Below are positions 1 through 5,457 of a stretch of DNA of 5,916 nt, in pieces; the stretch's first letter is position 1; the number at the start of each line of letters is the position of its first letter. Source of the stretch: Yimella sp. (GTDB taxonomy: Bacteria; Actinomycetota; Actinomycetes; Actinomycetales; Dermatophilaceae). The notes beneath the pieces are model-generated. The model had not been told where the DNA came from, searched no databases, and saw nothing but the letters and a program-made list of their open reading frames with translations. A program made the position numbers and the translations under genes. Location of the stretch: contig JASLFY010000400.1 of NCBI GenBank assembly GCA_030150425.1, positions 1-5,916 on the forward strand, written 5' to 3'.

Positions 1-1949
1 CCGATGGAGGCGAGGGCGTCGGCGAGGACGTGATGGCCGGCTACTCCCCCGAGCACGCGATGCGCGAGTACCTGCGTCGCGGTGGGGAGCGCCAGCGTGG
101 CCTGGACGATCTGATGCAGCAGGTCGCACAGCGGCGCGACGACATCCTCGCCCGGCACAACCTGAACGGCACGATGCAGCAGATCAAGGAGCTGCTCGAC
201 CGGGCTGTGTTGGCCGAACGGAAACAGTTGGCGCGTGACCTGGACGACGACGCCCGCTTCGAGGAGATGCGGATGGAGAACCTGCCGTCCTCCCCCGCGC
301 AGGCCGTGTCCGAACTGTCGGACTACCGGTGGCGGTCGTCGGACGCCCGGGAGGCGTACGACGCGATCAAGGACCTGCTCGGCCGGGAGCTGCTGGAGCA
401 ACGCTTCGCCGGGATGAAGCAAGCGCTGGAGTCGGCGACCGACGAGGATCGCGCCGCGGTCACCGAGATGGTCAAGGACCTGAACTCGTTGCTGGAGAAG
501 CGATCCCGCGGGGAGGACACCCCTCAGGACTTCGCCGACTTCATGGACAAGCACGGCGACTTCTTCCCCGAGAACCCGCAGAACCTCGACGAGCTGCTCG
601 ACGCGCTCGCCGCCCGCTCGGCCGCGGCGCAGCGGATGATGAACTCGATGACGCCGGAGCAGCGCCAGGAGCTGATGGAGCTTTCGGCGCAGGCGTTCGG
701 TTCACCGGAGCTGATGGAGCAGCTGGGGCGGCTCGACCAGCAGGTGCAGGCGCTGCGACCCGGCGAGAACTGGGGCGGGTCGGAGCAGTTCGAGGGCCAG
801 GAGGGCCTCGGTCTCGGTGACGGCACCGGCGCCCTGCAGGACCTCGCCGAACTCGACCGGCTGGCCGAGCAACTCGACCAGGAGCGTGCGGGCGCCGACC
901 TGTCGGACATCGACCTCGACGCCCTCACCCGGCAACTCGGCCCCGAGGCGGCCGTCGACGCCCGCACCCTCGCCCAGCTCGAGCGCGAGCTGCGCGACAA
1001 CGGCTACCTCACCAAGGGCAGCGACGGCGCCCTGCGGCTGTCGCCGCGCGCGATGCGCCAGCTCGGCAAGACGCTGCTGAAGGACGTCGCCGACCGCATG
1101 TCCGGCCGCGCCGGGCAACGCGACCTGCGGCGCGCCGGCGGCTCAGGCGAGTTCACCGGCTCGACCAAGGAGTGGGAGTTCGGCGACACCCAGAGTTGGG
1201 ACGTCACCCGCACCGTCACCAACGCCGTACGCCGGACCGTCGCCGACGGCGGCCGCCTCGACGGTCCCGGAACGGGCGTACGCCTGCGGATTGAGGACGT
1301 CGAAGTCATCGAGACCGAGGCCCGCACCCAGGCGGCGGTCGCGCTGCTGGTCGACACGTCGTACTCGATGATCCGGGCGGGGCGCTGGGTGCCGATGAAG
1401 CGCACCGCGCTCGCGTTGCACCAGCTGATCTCCACCCGGTTCCGGGGCGACCACCTGCAACTGATCGGGTTCGGACGCACCGCCGAGGTGATGCCGATCG
1501 AGGAGCTCACGGGGCTGCCCGGGATGCAGTTCAAGGGCACCAATCTGCACCACGGGCTGCTGCTGGCGAACCGCTTCTTCCGCCGCCACCCCAGCGCCCA
1601 ACCGGTGCTGCTGATCGTCACCGACGGTGAGCCGACCGCCCATCTGGAGCGGGACGGACAGTCGTTCTTCGACTACCCACCGCACCCGTTCACCATCGCC
1701 GTCACCGCCCGGGAGTTGCAGGCCGCCGGCCGTCTCGGAGCCCACACCACCTTCTTCCAGCTGGGCGACGACCCGGGCCTGTCCGGGTTCCTGCGCGACC
1801 TGGCGCGGTCGGTCGACGGCCGGGTGGTGACGCCCGACCTGGACGACCTCGGCAGCGCCGTCGTCGGGTCGTTCCTCGGTTCACGCAGCGACCTGCCCCA
1901 CGACCCCGGAGACTTCGGGGACTGGGGCGGCCGCGGCTGGTGGGCCTGA
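1..1949 (+). CDS. VWA domain protein, probable partner of a MoxR/Mg-chelatase-like AAA+ ATPase (5' partial)
   Basis: The frame is open to the left edge (first whole codon at 3), so the gene is 5' partial. A GTG at 30 and an ATG at 33 could serve as starts, with a GAGG at 25-28. However, the codons before them continue the family's N-terminal helix (…EDVMAGYSPEHA), so I infer a start outside the window. Numbering from the GTG at 30, residues 1 to about 300 are highly charged and helical, rich in Leu, Gln, Glu and Arg. A VWA domain spans about 430-620. Its metal-ion-dependent adhesion site is intact: D442-T-S-Y-S446, T504 in GTNLHH, and D532 in VTDGEPT. There is no signal peptide or membrane segment, so it is probably cytosolic. 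Related actinobacterial proteins of about 650-670 aa (from memory, Mycobacterium Rv0959) lie just after a Mg-chelatase-like AAA+ ATPase gene, which would be off the left edge here. Such pairs are thought to remodel protein targets; the substrate is unknown. The TGA is 1 bp from the next gene's stop on the other strand. Confidence 0.9.
   Translation, partial: DGGEGVGEDVMAGYSPEHAMREYLRRGGERQRGLDDLMQQVAQRRDDILARHNLNGTMQQIKELLDRAVLAERKQLARDLDDDARFEEMRMENLPSSPAQAVSELSDYRWRSSDAREAYDAIKDLLGRELLEQRFAGMKQALESATDEDRAAVTEMVKDLNSLLEKRSRGEDTPQDFADFMDKHGDFFPENPQNLDELLDALAARSAAAQRMMNSMTPEQRQELMELSAQAFGSPELMEQLGRLDQQVQALRPGENWGGSEQFEGQEGLGLGDGTGALQDLAELDRLAEQLDQERAGADLSDIDLDALTRQLGPEAAVDARTLAQLERELRDNGYLTKGSDGALRLSPRAMRQLGKTLLKDVADRMSGRAGQRDLRRAGGSGEFTGSTKEWEFGDTQSWDVTRTVTNAVRRTVADGGRLDGPGTGVRLRIEDVEVIETEARTQAAVALLVDTSYSMIRAGRWVPMKRTALALHQLISTRFRGDHLQLIGFGRTAEVMPIEELTGLPGMQFKGTNLHHGLLLANRFFRRHPSAQPVLLIVTDGEPTAHLERDGQSFFDYPPHPFTIAVTARELQAAGRLGAHTTFFQLGDDPGLSGFLRDLARSVDGRVVTPDLDDLGSAVVGSFLGSRSDLPHDPGDFGDWGGRGWWA
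1904..1920 (-). terminator. GC-rich hairpin near the 3' ends of the VWA and DUF1330 genes (possible terminator)
   Basis: CCCCGGAGACTTCGGGG folds into a 7-bp stem (one G-T pair) with a 3-nt loop. It lies inside the last codons of the VWA gene. Read on the minus strand, it starts 31 nt past the DUF1330 stop, a suitable place to end that transcript. There is no T-run, so at best it is a U-less hairpin as proposed for actinobacteria. Such stems also arise by chance in GC-rich coding DNA. Confidence 0.25.
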
Positions 1950-1950
1950 G

Positions 1951-2295
1951 TTACGACGCGAGCTTCTCCGCGGTCTGCGTCGCGCGGTAGCCGGTCGGCA
2001 CCCCGTCCAGCAGCGCGACCACGGACGACGAGTGGTCGGTGCGCAGCGCGAGGATCTCCTGGTACGCCGGCGAGAAGTACCAGTCGCGGGCGGCCTGGAC
2101 CGACGGGAAACCGATGATGATCACGTCGCCGGGCAACTGCCCCTCGATCACCTCCGGGCGGATCCCGTGGACCACCCACTCGCCGTCGTACGGCTCCAGC
2201 GTCGCGTCGATCCGGGCGAGGTACTCGATGATGTCCGGGCAGACGTCGATGTCCTCGAGATAACCGATCGCGTAGCCGCGCCCGCCGCCGCTCAC
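1951..2295 (-). CDS. DUF1330 domain protein (dimeric alpha-beta barrel type)
   Basis: This encodes 114 aa, close to the usual 95-115 aa for DUF1330. The family is a small cytosolic ferredoxin-like alpha-beta fold of unknown function. Typical features in order are an opening strand YAIGYLEDIDV (8-18), then IEYLARIDATLEPYDGEWVVHG (23-44), a strand GDVIIIGFPS (56-65), and the signature ARDWYFSPAYQEILALR (69-85) seen across the family. The C-terminus ends in a GVPTGYRAT segment. The start is a GTG at 2295-2293 whose last bases overlap the TGA of the upstream SnoaL-like gene (GTGA). An AAGGTG ribosome-binding site lies 5 nt upstream, inside that gene. There is no ATG near this position, and an upstream extension in this frame gives Arg-rich shadow sequence, so GTG is the best start. 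It is translationally coupled to the SnoaL-like protein, suggesting shared expression and a related role. A catalytic activity cannot be assigned. Confidence 0.9.
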   Translation of the reverse strand: MSGGGRGYAIGYLEDIDVCPDIIEYLARIDATLEPYDGEWVVHGIRPEVIEGQLPGDVIIIGFPSVQAARDWYFSPAYQEILALRTDHSSSVVALLDGVPTGYRATQTAEKLAS

Positions 2296-2645
2296 GCCGG
2301 CACCTTGTCCAGGAAACCGACGACGGACGCGATGCGTCCCGCGGCGTCCGTACGGACGACGTCGAAGCCCTCGACCAGCGGCTCCGCACCCTCCGGGCCG
2401 AGGCCCCAACGGAACCGGGTGACGTCGTGGTGGGTGTCCGGGGCGCCCAGCGCGGTGAACACGAAACCGGGGAACTGCTGGTGTACGCCGGCGATCGCCG
2501 CGTCGAGACCGGCGTGGCCGGCGACGTCGGCCAGCGGGTCGACGTACGACGCCTGCTCGGTCCAGTGCTGCTCCAGCAGCGTCCGCCGGGCGGTGGCGTC
2601 GACCGCGTTCCAGGTGGCGAGGTAGTGGGTGGTGATGTCGGTCAT
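2292..2645 (-). CDS. SnoaL-like / NTF2-like family protein
   Basis: This encodes 117 aa. The sequence has the pattern of the small SnoaL-like group within the NTF2 superfamily (cone-shaped alpha+beta barrel): an N-terminal helix YLATWNAVDATARRTLLEQHW (8-28), the strand motif ASYVDPLADVAGHAGLDAAI (32-51), QQFPGFVF (56-63), HHDVTRFRWGLGP (72-84), and a closing GFDVVRTDAAGRIASVVGFLDKVP. Members are cyclases, isomerases or ligand-binding proteins; the exact activity here is unknown. The ATG at 2645-2643 is chosen because AGAGGA lies 8 nt upstream and homology begins there. The frame stays open much further upstream, but that stretch runs antisense to the regulator and looks like noise. It is the first gene of an operon with the DUF1330 gene and is divergent from an MmyB-like regulator, a neighbourhood I recall as recurrent in actinobacteria. 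Control by that regulator is inferred. Confidence 0.9.
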   Translation of the reverse strand: MTDITTHYLATWNAVDATARRTLLEQHWTEQASYVDPLADVAGHAGLDAAIAGVHQQFPGFVFTALGAPDTHHDVTRFRWGLGPEGAEPLVEGFDVVRTDAAGRIASVVGFLDKVPA

Positions 2646-2677
2646 GGGTCCGTTCCTCTCGTTGCCGTGTCGTGCTG

Positions 2678-2706
2678 ACACCCACAGCCTGTGACCCGAC
2701 AGGTGT
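2678..2706. promoter_or_regulatory. Inverted-repeat cluster, candidate operator of the MmyB-like regulator
   Basis: Several overlapping dyads lie in the divergent spacer. CCTGT-N6-ACAGG is at 2688-2703, CACAG-C-CTGTG at 2683-2693, and an outer ACACC (2678-2682) pairs with GGTGT (2702-2706). The cluster is 33-61 nt upstream of the SnoaL-like ATG, where a minus-strand promoter would be expected. It is 60 nt or more upstream of the regulator's GTG. The dyads are directly visible; their use by this regulator is inferred from the divergent arrangement. Confidence 0.45.
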
Positions 2707-2715
2707 TCCGGTCGA
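2686..2715 (-). promoter_or_regulatory. Weak candidate promoter of the SnoaL-DUF1330 operon
   Basis: On the minus strand, TCGACC (2715-2710) and CAGGCT (2691-2686) are separated by 18 bp. This would put the RNA start near 2679 and give a leader of about 34 nt that includes the ribosome-binding site. Both boxes match sigma-70-type consensus only partly. The CCTGT-N6-ACAGG dyad covers the spacer and part of the -10 box, which would suit repression. Confidence 0.25.
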
Positions 2716-2752
2716 TGACCTCGCAGGTCATGGCCGACCCCGCGACGGCACC

Positions 2753-2758
2753 TACGAT
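2753..2758 (+). promoter_or_regulatory. -10 element TACGAT for a probably leaderless regulator gene
   Basis: TACGAT fits the actinobacterial -10 pattern TANNNT. The expected RNA start, about 7 nt downstream, falls at 2765-2766, which is the GTG where family homology begins. No clear -35 box is visible about 17 bp upstream, which is common in actinobacterial promoters. This supports a leaderless mRNA starting with GTG. Confidence 0.5.
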
Positions 2759-2765
2759 CACGAGG

Positions 2766-3542
2766 GTGACCATCACCGAGGAACGACCCGCAGTCGGAAC
2801 CCTGTTGCGCGAGTGGCGAACTCGACGGCGTCTCAGCCAGCTCGAGCTCTCGCTCGACGCGGATGTCTCCGCGCGCCACGTCAGCTTCGTGGAGAACGGC
2901 AAGTCGCGACCGACCGCGGAGATGATCGAGCGCCTCGCCACCTGCCTGGACGTGCCACTGCGCGAGCGCAACGAGCTGCTGCTGGCCGGCGGGTTCGCCC
3001 CGCGCCACCCGGAACACGACCTGCATTCGACCGAACTCGCGGCCGTGACCGCCGGGTTGCGATCGGTGCTCGACGCGCACGACCCGTTGCCGGCGTTCGT
3101 CCTCGACCGCCGCTGGGACGTCGTCGACCACAACGACGGGGCGCAGCGTCTCGTCTCGCTGTGCGCCCCGCACCTGCAGGAGCCGCCGGTGAACGCGCTG
3201 CGCGCCAGCCTGCACCCCGACGGGCTGGCCCCGATGATTCAGAACCTCGCGCAGTGGCGCGGCCACCTGATCGGGCAGCTGCGGGCCCGGATCGCGCGTA
3301 CGGCCGACCGCGAGTTGGAGCAGCTGCTGGCGGAGATCGACGGCTACCCGGTGGCCGCCGACACCGCCCCGGCAGCGGCAACGGTGTTGCTGCCGTTGGT
3401 GATTCGCCTCGGCGACCAGACCCTGCGGTTCTTCAGCATGGCGTCCGCGGTGGAGACCGCGGCCGACGTCACCGTCGACGAGTTGGTGCTGGAAACCTTC
3501 TACCCGGCGGACGCCGCGACCGCAGCCGCCTTCGGCCGCTGA
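2766..3542 (+). CDS. Helix-turn-helix regulator with MmyB-like ligand-binding domain (XRE family)
   Basis: This encodes 258 aa, normal for the family. An XRE-type helix-turn-helix lies at about 10-65 (GTLLREWRTRRRLSQLEL, then SARHVSFVENGKSRP and MIERLATCLDVPLRERN). An MmyB-like (MLTR) ligand-binding domain covers about 90-250. Its landmarks are LPAFVLDRRWDVVDHN (108-123) and a C-terminal LRFFSMASAVETAADVTVDEL ending near FYPADAATAAAF. This PAS-like domain binds small hydrophobic ligands in some relatives; the ligand here is unknown. The GTG at 2766 is chosen because homology starts there and a -10 box sits 7-8 nt before it. Upstream GTG (2691) and ATGs (2715, 2730) would add non-conserved residues and run into the operator. 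The CGAGG just before the GTG is too close to serve as a ribosome-binding site. It is divergent from the SnoaL-DUF1330 operon, its most likely target, and its stop is 1 bp from the soxR stop. Confidence 0.92.
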   Translation: MTITEERPAVGTLLREWRTRRRLSQLELSLDADVSARHVSFVENGKSRPTAEMIERLATCLDVPLRERNELLLAGGFAPRHPEHDLHSTELAAVTAGLRSVLDAHDPLPAFVLDRRWDVVDHNDGAQRLVSLCAPHLQEPPVNALRASLHPDGLAPMIQNLAQWRGHLIGQLRARIARTADRELEQLLAEIDGYPVAADTAPAAATVLLPLVIRLGDQTLRFFSMASAVETAADVTVDELVLETFYPADAATAAAFGR

Positions 3543-3543
3543 C

Positions 3544-3981
3544 CTACGGCAGCAGCTCGCGGGCGCCGGGGCCCTCGGCCGCCCGCGCGTCGTCCGGGTT
3601 GTAGATCGGGCAGCGGTCCATCGACAGGCAACCGCACGCGATGCACCCGTCGAGCCCGTCGCGCAGCGTGGTCAGAGTGGCGATCCGGGCGTCGAGGTCG
3701 GCCCGCCAGCGCGCCGACAGGTCCGCCCACTGCGCGGCGTTCGGGGCACGGTCCGACGGCAGTTCCGCGAACGCCTCCTGTACCTTCGCGAGCGACACAC
3801 CCATCGCCTGGGCGGCGCGTACGACCGCCAGCCGGCGCAGCACGTGCCGCGGGTAGCGGCGCTGGTTCCCGGCGGTCCGTTCGGCGCCGATCAGCCCCTT
3901 CGACTCGTAGAACCGGATCGCGGAGGTCGCCAGCCCGGACCGGCGCGCGACCTCGCCGATCGTCAATGTCGCGTCGACCAT
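3544..3981 (-). CDS. soxR: Redox-sensing transcriptional activator SoxR ([2Fe-2S], MerR family)
   Basis: This encodes 145 aa (E. coli SoxR has 154). The N-terminal MerR winged helix (LTIGEVARRSGLATSAIRFYESKGLI, 6-31, then RTAGNQRRY) is followed by a dimerisation helix and the cluster-binding loop. Four cysteines, C113-X2-C116-X-C118-X5-C124, form the diagnostic [2Fe-2S] motif within DGCIACGCLSMDRCPIYNP. The stretch around W92 (SARWRADLDARI) also matches SoxR. The known mechanism is that oxidation of the cluster by redox-cycling compounds makes bound SoxR untwist a promoter with an over-long spacer and switch on its target. The ATG at 3981-3979 has an excellent AAGGAGG 5 nt upstream. It is divergent from an MFS exporter, with a sox box in the 48-nt gap, so that gene is the evident target. 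In actinobacteria SoxR generally responds to redox-active antibiotics and controls transporters and oxidoreductases rather than a soxS gene. Confidence 0.96.
   Translation of the reverse strand: MVDATLTIGEVARRSGLATSAIRFYESKGLIGAERTAGNQRRYPRHVLRRLAVVRAAQAMGVSLAKVQEAFAELPSDRAPNAAQWADLSARWRADLDARIATLTTLRDGLDGCIACGCLSMDRCPIYNPDDARAAEGPGARELLP
3558..3587 (+). terminator. Strong GC hairpin just past the regulator stop, inside the soxR 3' end (possible terminator)
   Basis: An 8-bp stem (3558-3565 with 3580-3587) continues past a one-base bulge at 3579 into a further 5 bp with a 3-nt loop. It begins 16 nt after the regulator's TGA, so it could end that transcript. It lies in the codons for the non-conserved tail of SoxR. 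No T-run follows, and GC-rich coding DNA often folds this way, so this is tentative. Confidence 0.3.
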
Positions 3982-3991
3982 CGATTCCTCC

Positions 3992-4022
3992 TTGACTTCA
4001 AGTGCACTTCAACTTGTCGGAT
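3992..4022 (+). promoter_or_regulatory. SoxR-activated promoter of the MFS gene (19-bp spacer)
   Basis: The -35 box TTGACT (3992-3997, 5 of 6 to consensus) and a -10-like TCGGAT (4017-4022) are 19 bp apart. That is the over-long spacer of MerR/SoxR-activated promoters. The sox box centre lies 7 bp into the spacer, the same geometry I recall for E. coli soxS (TTTACC, 19 bp, TATACT). The predicted RNA start at about 4029-4030 coincides with the MFS ATG, implying a leaderless message. Confidence 0.65.
3996..4013. promoter_or_regulatory. Sox box (SoxR operator)
   Basis: CTTCAAGTGCACTTCAAC is an imperfect 18-bp dyad centred between 4004 and 4005. Seven of nine base pairs are symmetric, and the central AAGTGCACTT is a perfect palindrome. 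It matches the E. coli box CCTCAAGTTAACTTGAGG (recalled) at 12 of 18 positions, with TCAAGT and ACTT conserved in the two halves. It sits between soxR and its divergent MFS neighbour, so it probably serves both. Confidence 0.8.
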
Positions 4023-4039
4023 GGAGCCCATGACCGCAA
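4011..4039 (-). promoter_or_regulatory. Weak candidate soxR promoter overlapping the sox box
   Basis: On the minus strand, TTGCGG (4039-4034) and CAAGTT (4016-4011) are 17 bp apart. This predicts an RNA start near 4004 and a leader of about 22 nt carrying the AAGGAGG site. The boxes are poor matches to consensus. The -10 box overlaps the sox box, which would allow SoxR to limit its own expression. Confidence 0.25.
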
Positions 4040-5457
4040 CCCCCGACAGTCCACCGGCCCGTCTGCTCAGCGCCCGCCACCTCCCGTTCGTCGTCGCCGC
4101 CGTCGCCCTGGTGACCCTGGGGGCGTACGAGAACCGCGCCACGATCACCGTCCTTCCGGTCGTCGCCCGCGACCTGCACGGGATGGCCCTCTTCGGTGCC
4201 GCGAGCGCCGTTCCTTCGGCGACCTTCCTGGTTGGCGCCGCCCTCGCCGGGGCACTGGCCGACCGTCGTGGTCCACGCGTTCCCGTCGCGCTCGGGATCG
4301 GCGGGTTCGTCGTCGCGGCGTTCGCGGTCGCCCTCGCACCGTCGATGCCAGTGCTGCTGTTGGGCCGCGCGGTCGGCGGCTTCGGGGAGGCGATGCTCGA
4401 CGTCGGCCTGAGCGTGCTGATCGCCCGCGCGTTGCCGACCGAGCTGCGGGCCCGGATGTTCTCGCTGTTCGCCACCGCCTGGATCGTCCCGTCGCTGGTC
4501 GGGCCGGGCGTCGCGGGCGCGATCAACGACCACCTGGGCTGGCGCGCGGTCTTCGCACTCGGCGGCCTCGCGGCGCTACCAGTGGTGCCCGCGCTGGTTC
4601 CGGCGCTGCGCCGGACCGCCGACTCGCAGGTGGTCCCGGACGGTCCCGCCCTGCGCACCACGGTGCTCGCGTCGCTGGCCGCTGCCGTCGGCGTCACCGC
4701 GATCTCCCTCGCCGGACCGGAGCTGCACGGCAGCACCCTCCACCGGCTGCTGGCGGCCGGCAGTGTCCTGGCCGGACTCGCCGTGACCCTCGCCGCGGCG
4801 CCGACGCTGTTGCCGTCAGGCACCCTGCGGGCCCGCTGCGGCGCGGCCAGCGTCGTCGCCCTGCGCGGCCTGGTCGCCGCCGCCTTCGGCCTGCTCGGCG
4901 CCTTCCTCCCGCTGATCCTGCAGGCCACCCGCGGCATGTCGCCGGCCGCGTCGGGCGTCACCCTCGGGGTCACCGGGTTGTGCTGGGCAATCGGGTCCAA
5001 CCTGGCCAGCCGGAACTGGAGCCAGGTGCGTCTCAGCGCCGCCCAGCGCGTACGAATCGGCTTGGGCTGCATCGTGATCGGCGGGATCGGGGTCCTCGCC
5101 TTCGTGACGGGCATCGGGTCGTACACCCTGCTGCTCGGGTTCTGGTCGGTCGCCGGGATCGGCATGGGTGTCACCAGCAACTCGCTGAGCACCGCCCTCC
5201 TCGAACTCGCGCCGGCCGAGTCGCTCGGGCTGCATCAGTCAGCGGCAAGCACCACCGGGGTCGTCGCCCAGGGGCTGTCGGCGGCGGGCGCTGGCGCGGC
5301 GATCGCGCTGACCGCCGGCGGCCACGACGCATTCGTCGGCATCGTGGCCGCCGGGATCGCGATCGCGCTCGTCGCGTTGGTGCTCACCCCGCGGATGGAC
5401 CGGGACTGCGCGACCCCCGAAAGCCCTCGCGACCGCGTCGCCCTCCTCGGCGTCTGA
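4030..5457 (+). CDS. MFS transporter, probable SoxR-controlled drug/redox-compound exporter (about 14 TM)
   Basis: This encodes 475 aa. I count about 14 hydrophobic segments, fitting the 14-TM drug:H+ antiporter (DHA2-like) layout. The first is at 18-42, carrying E34 in LGAYENRAT, and the last at about 433-453. Family motifs are visible: a motif-A-like GALADRRGPR (74-83) between TM2 and TM3, a motif-B-like LGRAVGGFGEA with R113 in TM4, and an antiporter motif-C-like VPSLVGPGVAG (153-163) in TM5. It likely uses the proton gradient to export small molecules across the cytoplasmic membrane; the substrate is unknown. The ATG at 4030 is preferred because the predicted RNA start falls on it. An in-frame ATG at 4021 would lie within the -10 box, and the longer open frame back to 3844 runs through soxR. 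Divergence from soxR with a sox box suggests a redox-active substrate or inducer. In Pseudomonas aeruginosa an MFS pump gene (PA3718) is likewise in the SoxR regulon. Its TGA abuts the next gene's stop. Confidence 0.92.
   Translation: MTATPDSPPARLLSARHLPFVVAAVALVTLGAYENRATITVLPVVARDLHGMALFGAASAVPSATFLVGAALAGALADRRGPRVPVALGIGGFVVAAFAVALAPSMPVLLLGRAVGGFGEAMLDVGLSVLIARALPTELRARMFSLFATAWIVPSLVGPGVAGAINDHLGWRAVFALGGLAALPVVPALVPALRRTADSQVVPDGPALRTTVLASLAAAVGVTAISLAGPELHGSTLHRLLAAGSVLAGLAVTLAAAPTLLPSGTLRARCGAASVVALRGLVAAAFGLLGAFLPLILQATRGMSPAASGVTLGVTGLCWAIGSNLASRNWSQVRLSAAQRVRIGLGCIVIGGIGVLAFVTGIGSYTLLLGFWSVAGIGMGVTSNSLSTALLELAPAESLGLHQSAASTTGVVAQGLSAAGAGAAIALTAGGHDAFVGIVAAGIAIALVALVLTPRMDRDCATPESPRDRVALLGV

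Noticed and set aside
524..1745. Several minus-strand frames of 138-205 codons opposite the VWA gene
   Set aside because: They are low-complexity and overlap each other. They lack ribosome-binding sites and known motifs, while the VWA frame has clear domain content.
2296..2685. N-terminal extension of the DUF1330 gene to 2685
   Set aside because: The added residues are an Arg/Gly/Pro-rich out-of-frame reading of the SnoaL-like gene. The GTG in the GTGA overlap explains the start better.
2646..3266. N-terminal extension of the SnoaL-like gene (open frame up to 3266)
   Set aside because: It runs antisense to the regulator and has no family similarity. The ATG at 2645 has a ribosome-binding site and homology starts there.
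3844..4029. Longer MFS start at 3844
   Set aside because: The extension lies antisense to the start of soxR and spans the sox box and promoter. It has no transporter similarity.
3963..5192. 409-codon open frame on the minus strand opposite the MFS gene
   Set aside because: It is rich in Arg, Pro, Ala, Ser and Thr with no recognisable domain. It overlaps soxR and lies fully antisense to a clear membrane transporter. It is a shadow caused by GC-rich codon bias.
5429..5441. Small hairpin GCGAC-CGC-GTCGC near the MFS 3' end
   Set aside because: It has only 5 bp and no T-run. It is too weak to call a terminator in this base composition.
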